A stretch of DNA of 64,000 nucleotides, taken from positions 12,317,945-12,381,944 of the forward strand of contig CM065176.1 in the NCBI GenBank assembly GCA_033026295.1, given 5' to 3'. The notes below the pieces were generated by a model. The model made no database searches. It saw only the letters and a list, made by a program, of their open reading frames with translations, and was not told the DNA's origin. Position 1 is the stretch's first letter. Each line of letters opens with the position of its first letter. The stretch comes from Channa striata. Taxonomy: Eukaryota > Chordata > Actinopteri > Anabantiformes > Channidae. A program made the position numbers and the translations under genes. Positions 1-31,525 of this stretch are shown here, in pieces.

Positions 1-221
1 CAGTGTTCAATATCTTGTCTTTGTTCAATTTGCAATCAAAATGTGTTTCAAATGATTTGTAAATCATGGTGTTCTCATATACTATTACATAGTTTCCACT
101 TTTCTGGAAATGGTTTGTATCAAATCTTCAAATTGAAAGTTGTATCTGTTAATCTTTTTTATAATGCTACAGGTTTGTGCCTATACACCTTACGAAGGTT
201 TTTACTTTACTTCCCCCTTAG

Positions 222-3200
222 TGAAGTGGACGCTCCCTTTGCACGCTGGTCAAAGGATCAGGTGTGTGATTGGCTTCAGGAGCAGGGTCTCGGGCTTTAT
301 GTGAACATGGCTCGTGGATGGATCTCCTCAGGCCAGACACTGCTACAGGCCTCACAACATGACCTGGAGAGGGTGAGAGTAATCAAAAATCCAAACGTCA
401 TCTAGGCATTTAAGTGTTAAGTGTTGGACTTCAGTGTTTCCCCTAGAACATTTTTCAGGCATGGTGGCAAGAGGATAAGAGGTTTTGTGCGCACACATAA
501 ACATTTTGGGGTATTTACTTCAACGGTCAAACAATTGCCTTTAACACTTAACAGCTTAACACTTTTCTTTTTAAAACTGCATTTTAAATTTGAGGCCAAC
601 AAACTGGAACTATCTGGATATATCAGATTCAAATAGATTAAACATCCCATCAATATAATTTATATTTACTTATGTGTGGACTTTTAACAGGACAAAATCG
701 TATTGTCTCTGCTCTGCATTGTAAATATTACGTGAATCTAGTTTCAGCTTTGTGTGCACACAAACACCGGCAGAGCAAAGAGACCACGGAGGAGGAGACA
801 AGAGAAATGTGCTCTTCAGTTGTGTTCATACAGAGTTCTTCCTGCAGGGTCATGTAAAGTTGAGGCCGTGTTTGTTTGTGTTTTAGAACATAACCGCTGT
901 GTAACGATCAGAAAAGAACGTTTGTTTTCTCTGATTTACGCATTTGTTCTCGCTAACGTAGCTCCCTCTCTCCATTCACTCGCTTTGTTGCTCTACCACT
1001 GCTCTCACTCTCACTGAGCTGAGGAGGAGGGCCCAAATAAATGGTGCTTTAATGACAGTAACAGACATATCATACAGCTTTTAGTGAGTCAACAAACATG
1101 GTATTTTAGTAAATGGATGGTTCTCATTCTTTAAGCAAAGAGAGAGTGGAGTGCATGTAGGACAGAGCGAGGGGTCTCGCTGGCATAGCGAGAGTAGGGT
1201 AAATGGCAAACTTGTAGTAACATATCTAGATAAATACAAAAATCTCTAGACATATCTAGATAAATCATAAATCTCACTTGTCTTGCTGTTGATGCTTAGG
1301 AACTGGGCATTAAACACCCACTGCACAGAAAGAAACTGCAGCTGGCTTTGCAGGCCCTCGGCTCAGAGCAGGAGGATAATAAGGGAAAGCTGGACTTCAA
1401 CTGGGTGACGAGTAAGTTATCAGCTGTCAGTTCAACATAAAGAGTGGTGCTTTCACATTGATAAACCCTTGAGAATCCCCCCATTACAGTCAAACAAATG
1501 AGGCAAAACTAACATTTATGAATGTGTTTATTGTGGGAAAGCAAAAAGGGGCATTTGCTCACATACATTAGCTACACATGCAGTAGTTCAATAATTTTCT
1601 ACAATAAATAAATGATTATGTGTAATTGTTTCTCATTTGTTTAATGATTCCCTTTACCTAGTTTTAGGGCTTTAGTTAAAATCTGATCACATTTCTGCAG
1701 AAACAATAAATTGTAATTCTGTTCACTTTATTGATTAGTTTGATTATAATATACGTCAGTATAAGGTTGAATTTCGTCTCATGAGACATTGTTCTCTTCT
1801 CCACCTCAGGATGGCTTGATGACATCGGCCTGCCTCAGTATAAGACCCAGTTTGATGAAGGAAGGGTAGATGGTCGCATGCTGCACTACATGACAGTGGT
1901 GAGTGTCAGCAAGAGAAATGCACTTCCTCCACACAACCTCCACATACGGACGTCCAGTGACTGCAGGCCACTCTTAACAGTGTGACCTGATCTCACCCTC
2001 AGTGCCAACTAGGGACTCCTTTTTTCTTTTGCAGAGGTTTCTGAAACAGGAAACCTTATTTGGTCTTTGCACTTCAGTACATGTTTGTTATTTTAAAACA
2101 TACAGTGATGCAGAAGGTTTTTTTTTCACAATTTTGGTTTGTTTGGAGCCTGATACTACAATCATTTACATAAATTTTCCCTCATTAATCTACACTCAGT
2201 ACCCCGCAATGACAAAGGGAAAACTCAATTTTAGACATGTTTGAAAACTTCTTAAAAAGGAATAACTGTAATAGCATATATACGTAAAAATTCAGACCCC
2301 TTGCAAAAGCACTTGTTTTTTTAGTTATTTCATTGTTGCTGAGCTGTTTCACACCTTGAGTAGAGTCCAGCTGTGATAAATAAAATTAATGGAACAGGAT
2401 TTGGAAAGGCATACAGTTCTCTATCAAAGGTCTAAGAGATGGCATTGTATACTTTTATCAGAGCAAAAGTCATAAGGTCAGAAGAGCTGCCTGCGCAGCT
2501 CAGACACAGGATGGGCCTGGATACGGGGAAGGCTATAAAGCAGTTTACTGCACTGGTTCCCAAAAGCACAGTGGCATCCATAATTCTTAAATAAAAGACG
2601 TTTTGCACATTTAGGACTCTTCCAAGTCCTGGTCTCCGGGGGAGAAATCCTGCTTTGAGTTTTGACAAAAACACCTGAAGGACTTTAATTCTAAATGTTT
2701 TGAGGAAACCAGACACCGCTCATCACCCTCCCAGTACCATCCCGACAGGGAAGGACGCTGGTGGCTGTGGGGCTGTTTTTTCAGTATCAGGGACTGTACA
2801 GAGACATCCTCAATGAAAACCTGTTGCACAGTGCTCAGGGCCCCAGACTGGCCCGAAGGTTCATCTTCCAGTATGACAACAACCCTGAGCACACAGCCAA
2901 GACCACACAGGAGCCAGAGCCCTGATCTGAACGCTGATGAACATCACTGGAGGGGTCTGAGAATGGCTGTCCACTAACGGTTCCCATCCAAAGCGAATAA
3001 GCTTAAGAGTATTTGAAGAGTTAAAGCTGCAATTGTTGCCTAAGGGGGTTCAACACAGTAAAGGGTCTGAATAGTTAATATCTTTACAAATCTTACTAAA
3101 ATTCAGTTTTTGCTTTTTATCTGGCTCATTTTAGGATACTGAGTATAGATTCATGAGAAAAAAGTGAATTCAAACAACTTAAGTACAAGCCTTAAACATA

Positions 3201-5117
3201 ACGAAACGGTAAAAAGTGAAATACACTGTGGATCATTATAGCTTTATTGTTTGAATGTTAATGTAAGTCGCCAATATCTGGTTTTGTCCCTCAGGATGAC
3301 CTGCTTTCACTGAAGGTAGGAAGTGTCCTGCATCACCTCAGTATCAAGCGAGCTATACAAGTGCTCCGACTCAACAGCTATGAGCCCAACTGCTTGCGCC
3401 GTAGGCCATCTGATGAGGTGCGTTCACATTTGCACTTACTCGAAAAGTAAACGCAACGGCGTTTTGCACCACATATGCAATAGATATGTTTTCAAGTTGT
3501 GATATATATCTATCCTGTTTCTGTGCTTTCCACCCGTAGAACAACATTACTCCAGCGGAGATTTCCCAGTGGACCAACCACAGGGTAATGGAGTGGCTGC
3601 GGTCTGTGGACCTTGCTGAATATGCTCCCAACCTGAGAGGCAGTGGTGTCCATGGAGGCCTGATGGTGAGAAACTTCAGATTCTTCCCACAAAATACAGA
3701 CTCTTTCCAAATGTAAGTGCTTAGATACATCTCCCGTATACTTAGGTTCTGGAGCCACGGTTCAATGTTGAGACCATGGCATTGCTACTCAACATCCCCC
3801 CTAACAAGACTCTACTGCGTCGCCACCTTGCCACACATTTCAGCCTGCTCATCGGCTCAGAGGCCCAGCAGCTCAAACAGGAGTGTCTTGAAAATCCAGA
3901 CTACACTCTGCTTACTGCAACCACCAAGGTCAAGGTAAAACAGTGGTTACTCAGGATAAACTGTCTCTGCTTGTAATTGAGTCAGTGGTTCAGGTAATGA
4001 AATGACTTTTGACCTGTGTCATGTCCTGTGAGAGGACATCCATGCATAAACAGGAAGAACATGCAAACATCTAACAGAAAGGAAAGAGCTAGCGGGTGGA
4101 TTTACACTTACTTGGTAGCCCCCTAGAAGCTAATATACATAATAATGTTGTGTTGCAGCCAGTCACACAAAATTGTTCGATTGAAAAGCTTTACATTAAA
4201 TTGTAATGTAAGACTCTGTGCGTGTATGAATAAAGCTAAAACTCATATACTGCATTTCTGTTTTCTTTCAGCCAAAGAAACTGTCATTTGGTAATTTTGG
4301 TAGTCTACGAAGGAAGAGGCATGATGAGAACGAAGAGTACGTGTGTCCGATGGATGTGGAGATGCCAAAGGGAAGAAGCTTCCAGAAAGGCTTTGAGCTT
4401 CAAATCTATGAGGATGACCTTGACAGGCTGGAGCAGGTGAGCTTGGTCTTAATTTTAAATTTGAATTTAGTCATTTGACAGATGTCTTGTTTTGGTTGGT
4501 TGGTTTTTTTGCATGCTTCCTCAAGAACACGTTAAATGTGGGCTGAAGGAAATGGGTATTGAACTGCCAACCCATCTGCTTGTAGACAACCTGCTCTAAC
4601 TCCTGACCCACCCATGGCCTGTGTAGTGTCAAAAATATATTCCGAATATTTTCAGATTTGACAAATCAAGAAAATTGTAATGAGTTTTTGTACTTGTTTT
4701 GCTGTAATGTTTAAATTATCAACTCTAATACTTGTGTGGTTAATGTTTTGTATATAAGAGGTCTCCAGGCAACTTTTACAGTCTCTTTACAGTCTTTTTA
4801 GGTCTCAGATTATGAGACCAGTTTTAAAAAGCTGCATGTTTTTCCACAGATGGAGGACTCTGAGGGGACTGTAAGGCAGATTGGAGCTTTCTCCGAGGGA
4901 ATTCAAAACCTGACGGTAATATTCATAAGGCTGGGAGGTTGACAGATCACATTGAACTTTCTGTGTACCATTATTTTTACAAGCTGTTGTGATAAAGTTT
5001 AACTTGTTCTTCCTGTGTTTTTGCATTAACTAGAGCATGCTGAAAGATGATGAATTCTTCAAAGAGATTTCAAATTCACCAAACCCCAGTGTAACAGATG
5101 AGGACTCTAATGCTTGA
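222..5117 (+). CDS. ppfibp1: Liprin-beta-1-like protein, C-terminal part (gene continues off the left edge)
   Basis: Liprin-beta is a cytoplasmic scaffold that binds liprin-alpha and acts at cell-adhesion and presynaptic sites. Nine coding exons are visible: 222-372, 1300-1411, 1810-1898, 3295-3417, 3540-3665, 3746-3934, 4272-4436, 4850-4915 and 5034-5117. All have GT-AG borders and matching phases, giving 367 residues plus TGA. Three SAM-type domains follow in order: FARWSKDQVCDWLQEQGLG (exon 1), TRWLDDIGLPQYKTQFDEGR (exons 2-4) and WTNHRVMEWLRSVDLAEYAP (exons 5-6). A basic and acidic tail ends in VTDEDSNA. The tail SEGTVRQIGAFSEG and the end DEDSN(A/V) match what I recall of mammalian PPFIBP1 better than PPFIBP2. 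The N-terminal coiled coils lie outside the window. The paralogue call is the least certain part, and a teleost a or b copy cannot be told apart. Confidence 0.93.
400..640. repeat. Possible teleost interspersed repeat fragment
   Basis: The stretch around 430-475, with CAGTGTTTCCCCTAG followed by a CATGGTGGCAAG segment, resembles a sequence scattered through many fish genomes. The class is not known to me. It lies in a ppfibp1 intron. Low confidence. Confidence 0.25.
2285..3232 (+). mobile_element. Degenerate Tc1/mariner transposon in a ppfibp1 intron
   Basis: This is a Tc1-like element of a type common in salmonids and other teleosts. Inverted subterminal motifs ATTCAGACCCCTT (2290-2302) and AAAGGGTCTGAAT (3060-3072) face each other. 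Between them a broken transposase can be read: FIFQYDNNPEHTAKTTQ near 2861-2910, then in a shifted frame PDLNADEHHWRGL, and a final KAAIVA-GGSTQ segment near 3025-3055. Part of the middle of the transposase (catalytic region) is missing, and several stops and frameshifts are present, so the element is inactive. The outer ends are approximate. Confidence 0.85.
4460..4620. repeat. Fragment of a widespread teleost repeat (TTTAGTCATTTGACAGA type)
   Basis: It begins with a TTTAGTCATTTGACAGATG-like motif. It ends with an AACTGCC...GACAACCTGCTCTAACTCCTGA stretch (4560-4610), which resembles a multi-copy fish repeat usually reading GTCATTTAGCAGACGCTTT. A second copy of the start motif is at about 24565. 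The repeat class is not determined. It sits in the intron after ppfibp1 visible exon 7. Confidence 0.5.
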
Positions 5118-5990
5118 ATAGCAGCACCACAAGACTTGATCCTGCTGTGACTGAAACTCTGTGCCAACCCTCTCCAAACTCACACAGACCTGTCTCAACA
5201 ATCACAAAGAATGCTCCCATGTTTCTTTATAGTATTAGAGAGATGAGCCAAAAGTATTAATGCCTTCATATTTCACTTTTAAAGTTGTTGCGAAAGCCAG
5301 TCCAGTAGCCACTTTAACTCCTGAACTGTCTCAGTTACTGTCTTTGATGACAAGGGAACATTTAGGGTAATACCACTGCTTGCCTGCCAGCTGGTTTCTG
5401 GAGATATTTTGCACTTAGTTCTGTACGCTTTCATTTATTACAAGCGTGCACCAGCAGAAGAGTAACACCTAGAATAAGCCAATATAGATTTAATATAATT
5501 TTTTTATGGGGGTGAACTTTCTAGATGTAATATGATGAGCAGATCTCTCCATTTTAAAAAAAAAAACTTAGTGTAAAGTACTCCAGCAAAACAGCTGCTA
5601 TGTTTTCTGTAAAACTGAACCCTGCTAATGAAAATATTGTCTTATATTTTATCTTATTATGAAGATTTAATAGATTTTTACTCCGCAGTAATAGCCTGCA
5701 TGCAGTTGCACCAAAACATATCATACAGTTTAAAAAAATAAACTCATTTCATCGCATGGTTTTAAAATGCAACATTTTCATATAAGTTGTCATTTTATCT
5801 TATTTGAACCATAAATTGTTTTTAATGAATTCCTGTTGCCAGAGTTATTTTTGGAAATAGTACTGTGGCATGTTCACATATCTCTGAAAGTAATGTAATT
5901 CTGCCCCAGTCATACCCGAGGGGATTGATTTTGTTTTTTATGTTACTCCAGTTATTAAGATCAATAAAATAATTTAAATCCGTTTCCTCA
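5118..5990 (+). other. ppfibp1: ppfibp1 3' untranslated region
   Basis: This is AT-rich sequence after the TGA with no conserved reading frame. A canonical AATAAA lies at 5963-5968, so cleavage is likely near 5985. The extent is inferred from that signal only. Confidence 0.6.
5963..5968 (+). promoter_or_regulatory. Polyadenylation signal of ppfibp1
   Basis: AATAAA lies about 850 bases after the ppfibp1 stop codon. It is the first canonical hexamer in a plausible position. Confidence 0.6.
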
Positions 5991-6184
5991 AATGGACGAT
6001 ATCATGTCATTAACACACGTGAGCAGTGGGAGTGTATGGAAAATTTGCCTATTGACTGATCATATTGAGCAGTAATTTGTGTGTCCTGCAAACATTGCTG
6101 TAAAGCACTGAGACTTTTGTACAAGTGTAAATTCTTTACTATAATTACATTTTTCCTAGTACAAACTACAAATTACCTGGAGAA

Positions 6185-6425
6185 GAAAGAAGATGCTGGA
6201 ATGCTCGGGGGTGTCTTGATCAGCTCAGTGTCCAGATCTTAACCCCATGGAGCTAGTGTGGGAGAAGCTGTACAGGGAGGAACTCCCATCTGAAAATCTG
6301 CACAAAATGATCAGTAGATTACCACAGCTTTGTCAGGCACATATTGCTGCAAAAGGGCAGATTTTTGTTTTGTGCTTGTATTTTGTGACCCATTTACAAC
6401 CATTTATTTGAAATAAAAAAACATA
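6185..6425 (+). mobile_element. Tc1/mariner transposase C-terminal fossil
   Basis: Between ppfibp1 and endou, a short reading frame gives CPDLNPMELVWEKLYREELP, followed by a segment ending HIAAKGQ. The (S)PDLNPxExxWxxL block is the conserved region around the last catalytic acid of Tc1/mariner transposases, and the AAKG ending is also typical. No N-terminal half, second catalytic block or terminal repeats are visible, so this is only a fragment. Confidence 0.75.
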
Positions 6426-6741
6426 ATAAAAATTTGTATGTGTGTAGGTGTTTAAAAAACTTTTTCTTGCCAGTATGTGGTGAATTAATTCTAGCATGAC
6501 TACAGCTGCTTTAGTAATTGTATCATAGCTCGACTTGGATCACGATGGCCAGCTGTCTGAAGAAATCTGCGCTGAGAAAACTGCAGGATAAGTTCCGTGT
6601 GTTGCGAGACAGAGAAGGAAAGAATAATGAAGTGGTCAATATTTCATTATAGACATCCCACAGTTACTAGAAGTAGATTGTAGCTAAACTGTGCTGGTGT
6701 GGTCGGTACAGCTGATCTATAGCTGGGAGGAATGTAGTTAG

Positions 6742-6845
6742 AATACCTGACCACCCAGGGCCCGTCTGCGTGAGGTTTGCTTGTGTGGGTTTCCTCCAGG
6801 TACTCCAGCTGCCTCCCACCGCCCAAAGCTTTAGGACAAAAGTGT
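6742..6845. repeat. Fragment of a common fish interspersed repeat
   Basis: The stretch CAGGGCCCGTCTGCGTGAGG followed by GTGGGTTTCCTCCAGGTACT and CCTCCCACCGCCCAAAG matches the usual wording of an abundant teleost repeat (GTCTGTGTGGAGTTTGCATG type). The class is uncertain. It lies upstream of endou. Confidence 0.45.
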
Positions 6846-7622
6846 CAAGACTACCCTTCACAGTCAGAAATCCTTATTATGACCCTGCTGCCAGAATGTT
6901 TAGTCCTCTCTACTAGTCGTGTCTTAAATTATTCTTTACATGAAGTAAGAAAATATTTGCAGCAGAAAAAATCTTTATTACATACTGTATGAGCAGCAGA
7001 CTGAGTGTGCTATCTTCAATGTATTGTAAAGTGTTTACGTTAAAATAAATGTTATGTATGCCTGCTGTATGGCTGTGACATAACAGTTGTTTTCTTTAGC
7101 TTTCACTTGATAATTACAATTATATGATTGTTATAGAAAGTTTAAGTCAAGAATTGTGATTATTATTCCTTGACTCACAGGTTAACATAGTCTAATTTAT
7201 TTTTTATTTGCCACAGTTAACATTTTCTGAAAACCATTTGCCAGTAATTCTTAGGTTCTCCACTGATTCACAAACCTACAGACTTCCTTATATCACAGTT
7301 TCTACATTTCTTCTATGGATTTCTCATTGCTTCTCTGTTTGCTCCCCACTCCTGACAAACAAACTTATCGACCTACCAATAACTTTACAGCAGTTGTGAA
7401 CACATCTGCAGAAATGCCTTAAAATCAATAGGACACAGTTTCCCTGAGACAAAGCGCCCTCTGGTGTCTGTGCAATTAGAATGTGTGGACCCCAGAGGTA
7501 AAGATTTGTCCAGACCTGCCCGTGTGCTGTAAATGGACATTGTCCAACCCCTACAGGCAATGAAGTTCCTTGTGGAGGCTGGACGTCTCAGGAAACAGTC
7601 AGTAAAGTGCTGCAGCTCAAAC

Positions 7623-10089
7623 ATGAAGCTTGCAAGAACTATCATGTCTGAAAGGTGTGTATTTTACATTTGCGTTAGTGTGACATTTATTTCCTGCTGG
7701 TGGACAAATTAGTCAGGTTTGCCACATTGTTGTAGTTTATAACAGTCTGTAATAATTTCATTTTTTATTTGTTTTTAATATTATGCATTTATCATGATTA
7801 CTGAACGTCAGCGTAACCAGGCTGTTGCTGTTGTCTCACTTTAAATAAACAGTACATATCAAAAATGTGTTACATGTCTCATTTGCAGGGTTTGTGGAAT
7901 CCTTGTCCTCCTTGGAGTGTTTGTCTGTGGACTGAATGCATCAAGGTACAGCAGCCAATGTGAACATTACTTACTAGTAACTGTGTTTATTGTGTTTGTC
8001 GTTTTAGTTCTTTCACTTATTGTGCTTGACTTTCTTACACAGACCATCTGTAAACCAACAACTATCCAATATTTTCAATGAGCTGTGGAGGTTGGATTTG
8101 AACCGCATGAAGCCTGGAATAGACTACACAATCTCTATTCAGGTAACAGGCATATCATTATCCACACACACACACACACACACACACACAGCACCTAACT
8201 TCTGTTTTTACAGTAGACATTGTGTATTTGAACTGTCTAGGACCGAGCCAGCTTTGTGAGTCAGCGCAGCCATGTTGTACCCGATCATGCCTCACAGCCC
8301 CTATTCTCCAGCGTTAATGAGACCAAACTGAAGAACACAACCACCTTTTCCCGTGAGTGTTTGTCACAAACAAAATGCTACAATTTCCCATTTTTTTGAG
8401 CATAAAAAGCCTTTGGCATACATCACTACAATAACCGAGATGTCTGTTCCTGCAGAGTTAATTAAACTCCTGGACAATTATGAGCGGTCTACAGGCATGA
8501 CAGAGCGAGTCACAGCAGAGGAACTGGCTGAGACTAATCTCTTCTTGGATGCCGTGTTAGAGACAGAAGTCATGAAGGTACATTTGAAATGTTAAAACTA
8601 GTAGCCACGTTTACTTTAAGAGGTCAGATTCTACAGCACAGCACAGTATTTTTTCCACCTGTTTGTTTTCAATCTGTGTGTCTTTGGCTTCGCAGAGTAA
8701 CGAGATAATGTAGAAAATAGATTGTGAGTGGTTTTGTTTTCACTGTTTTTAATTTGTTGGTTTTCTCTGTTTTGTGGTTTTGAGGGGACTCCTGTCATTT
8801 CCTGCTTCAACAAAGCACTGAACACATTCTTCTTAGTGTTAGAGAGAGAGAGAGAGAAAAACATCTGGCTGCTGCAGCTGTGGAATGCAGCATTGGCCTC
8901 AGCTGTCTCCTCAGAGAAAATCACTGGAAAATGTGAACATGCAGAGCTTGTATTTAAAAGAAAGACCTGCTTGTTACATGGACAAGATGACTGCAGTTGA
9001 CATTAGGACAAAAGTTATGTCCTCCCTCTGTACAATGTACAGCATATTTTAGGGAAATAACTGCTTTTTTCCTCAGTATTTAAAATCTAATAAACAGAGG
9101 GAAACACATGTTAATCATATACACTGTAATACATCATTTAATGCTTCACAGCCCGAAAACAAAAGAGAATATAATACATTTTGAATTTGTGTTAAGTTCA
9201 ACACAACTAAACTGTGTCTCTCATCTGATCTGTACTTACATGTGAAATAGTTTTGCATCGCGCTTTGGTTTGCAATAATGTGAATGTCATACAATGTGAT
9301 TCGTCCACAGCGGGCTCATAAGTACCTGGTCAGTAAAGGACAGTCCAGCTCTGACTTGAGGCTGTTTAAGAGGCAGCTGAACTTGATCTGGTTCAACATC
9401 TACCACAGACAAAGAAACACAGGGTGAGATACTGAAACATAATTTTAATGATTTAGTCAGAAAATCTGTGCACAGAGAAAGCAATCAAGGGAGTTACTAC
9501 TTTTACAAAATAATTACATTTCAATTAATTTGTTAATTTTGGGGGTATTAAAAAAATCATCAGCTTGGACTCCTGCGGATTTGAGCATGTCTTTGTTGGA
9601 GAGACCAAATCTGGAACAGAGGTCATTGGCTTTCACAACTGGATCCAGTTCTACCTTCAGGAAAAACAACAGCACTTGGACTATAAGGGATACAAGTCCA
9701 TGCAACATGACATAGTAAGTTTGCCAGGATAAAATGTCTTTAAAATGTATAACTGGTAAAACTTAAGTATATAACTAGTCGTTTATTCTGATGAACTAAG
9801 TTTGATGTGTTTCTCTTCACAGCCTGATCAAGATGACCATGTCCTCAGCCTCCAGTTCAGCTGGCATGGTGCAGTGAAGCCCACTGCCAGTGCCTTCATT
9901 GGGACGAGCCCTGAGTTTGAGATGGCAGTTTTCACCATTGTCTTCCTCATGAGCACAGAGAGAAGCACCACGGTGCGGGTCAACATCGACCAGTGTCAGG
10001 TGGAGCTGGTGGTCATTAGACACGGACATTCCCTGGGTACAGCATACCCCAAACTGCTCAGCAGCAATGGAAGACACGTCAGGCAGTGA
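7623..10089 (+). CDS. endou: Secreted EndoU-family (XendoU-type) endoribonuclease
   Basis: EndoU enzymes cut single-stranded RNA, usually at uridines, leaving 2',3'-cyclic phosphate ends. Coding exons are 7623-7654, 7889-7945, 8043-8142, 8241-8352, 8456-8577, 9311-9423, 9564-9714 and 9823-10089. All phases fit, giving about 317 residues. A signal peptide with the core GILVLLGVFVCGL lies near the N terminus. The EndoU domain fills the rest. Active-site blocks are visible: GFEHVFVGE and GFHNWIQFY (the two histidines) and AVKPTASAFIGTSPEFE (lysine plus the GTSPEFE signature). No somatomedin-B domain is present, unlike human ENDOU. Four in-frame ATGs exist (7533, 7560, 7623, 7644); I chose 7623 because it places the hydrophobic core as expected for a signal peptide, but 7644 is equally possible. 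Which teleost paralogue this is cannot be decided here. Confidence 0.9.
8163..8190. repeat. (CA)n microsatellite in endou intron 3
   Basis: About 14 uninterrupted CA units lie just after the exon 3 donor. Confidence 0.95.
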
Positions 10090-10147
10090 AGGATGTAGAA
10101 ATGAACATGTCAAGACCATTTTAGAGTCAATCAAAGATAACAATTTT

Positions 10148-10153
10148 AATAAA
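10148..10153 (+). promoter_or_regulatory. Polyadenylation signal of endou
   Basis: AATAAA lies about 60 bases after the endou stop codon, implying a very short 3' untranslated region. Confidence 0.6.
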
Positions 10154-10589
10154 AATAACATTTCAAATCTGATGTTTGGTGGTTTTTCAATGTCTAAAGC
10201 ACAATAATCTTCCTTTAACCGAGTAATACGTTCCTTTTGGATATGAAGTTTGATATTTTCAAGTCTTTCTGTTTCCATTCTACAGCTCTGATTCCCCTGG
10301 GACATCGTTTCCAGAGATACATTCCTGTTGCAGCCTCCCTGGTGTTAGTTGTGACAGAATAATCCCAACATTGAATATCTCAAATACTAAACAAGTCCAA
10401 CCAAAAATGTATTTGCATGGTCAGATCACTGGGATTTTTAAAATTGTATTTATTATTTTAGTGTTTTTGTATTTTGTAGATAGGTGAAGTGTCCAGTAAT
10501 CAGTAGTTATTAATTTCAATTGAATATTGACGCAGTAGAGCAAACGAAAACATTTTCATAATACTGTCATGTTCAAGTAAAAATACAAA

Positions 10590-10742
10590 CAACGGAACAC
10601 ATTATTTTGTTCCGGCTACCCGAGGGTTTTCCGGTGGAACACACAAAGAGGACGCATGTTGCACCGACTTCCGACGCCGTGTATCAACACAGACAGCATG
10701 AGCGGAGTTTTGTGCGTTTACTGTTGAACGGCAGAAATAATT
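10590..10742 (+). promoter_or_regulatory. polr3b: Likely polr3b promoter and 5' untranslated region
   Basis: This is a locally GC- and CpG-richer block in AT-rich surroundings, directly before the polr3b ATG. Two TTCCGG motifs (10610-10615 and 10629-10634) read CCGGAA on the other strand, the ETS/GABP core common in housekeeping promoters. There is no TATA box. Only about 650 bases separate the endou stop from the polr3b start, so this must hold the promoter or lie close to it. Confidence 0.55.
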
Positions 10743-30714
<19,972 letters not shown>

Positions 30715-30911
30715 CCAGGACAGGGACAGAAACGCAACATTTGTGAGTGAAAGGATTTAGAGTCAGAGATTTAGTCTGAAGGTTTTTTGGTTGTTTTGAT
30801 TGAGCAAGAAGAAAAAGGCTAAATACTTTTGTTTAGAATTAAATTTAGATCATATTATTTGTTTCATTTCTGTTAATACTGACATGCATTATGTTGTTTG
30901 TGTGTGTACAT

Positions 30912-30917
30912 AATAAA
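30912..30917 (+). promoter_or_regulatory. Polyadenylation signal of polr3b
   Basis: AATAAA lies about 200 bases after the polr3b stop codon, giving a short 3' untranslated region of 30715 to about 30935. Confidence 0.65.
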
Positions 30918-31239
30918 AATTAAAATATTATTTCTCATTATTTGCTGATGGGTCAGTTTGATTATTTAAACTCTGCAAAGAAAGGACATTTATCATTGTT
31001 GAATGTGTTTTCCTTCTCTTCGGGGAGACACTGTTTTCAGATCCGAGAACAGAGATGTCAAATGCTTCTTAGTTTTTGTCACAGGTAACTGACTGAGCAT
31101 CCTGGTGACTTCATACTGAAGATGCAACATTCTGATTTAAGTCCAGCCAACAACATTAGTCTCATGCCACTTATCCATTTCATTCTTTCTAAATCTCTTT
31201 TTTTCTTCTGTAATCTATTGTAAGTGTAACTGAGTCTTT

Positions 31240-31364
31240 AAAAAATTGCTGCATTATCACAACTTTTTTATTTCTTGCTTTGTGTATATTGTGCATAAAC
31301 GCAAATCTAAAGGAAATTAAACCTAAAGGAAAAAAAAAGTTTGTGATAATGCAGCATTTTTTTT
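31240..31364. repeat. Inverted repeat able to form a long hairpin
   Basis: The left arm (31240-31269) contains TGCTGCATTATCACAAC followed by T runs. The right arm (31331-31364) contains A runs then GTTTGTGATAATGCAGCA. They pair over about 30 bases with about 60 bases between. It could be a small foldback element, a MITE or a transcribed hairpin; nothing decides between them. Confidence 0.75.
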
Positions 31365-31497
31365 CCATGCACTGTTTGAAATTATGTCTGAGATTTCAGA
31401 TTTGGTATAATTTCGTTCACAAGTAATTTTGCTGTAAATTCAACCTCAGAAAACAAAAAACAAACACAAAAACATTGTCAGTGGAACACTTAATAAA

Positions 31498-31525
31498 AAT
31501 AATAAATAAATAAATAAATAATAAA
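31498..31525. repeat. (AAAT)n microsatellite
   Basis: About six AAAT/AATA units between polr3b and rfx4. Confidence 0.9.

Noticed and set aside
6547..6651. Short plus-strand ORF MASCLKKSALRKLQDKFRVL before endou
   Set aside because: Only 34 codons, with no splice link to endou exon 1 and no known domain; probably chance or degraded transposon sequence.
9817..10305. 162-codon minus-strand ORF
   Set aside because: It is the antisense shadow of the last endou exon, whose plus-strand frame matches the EndoU domain.
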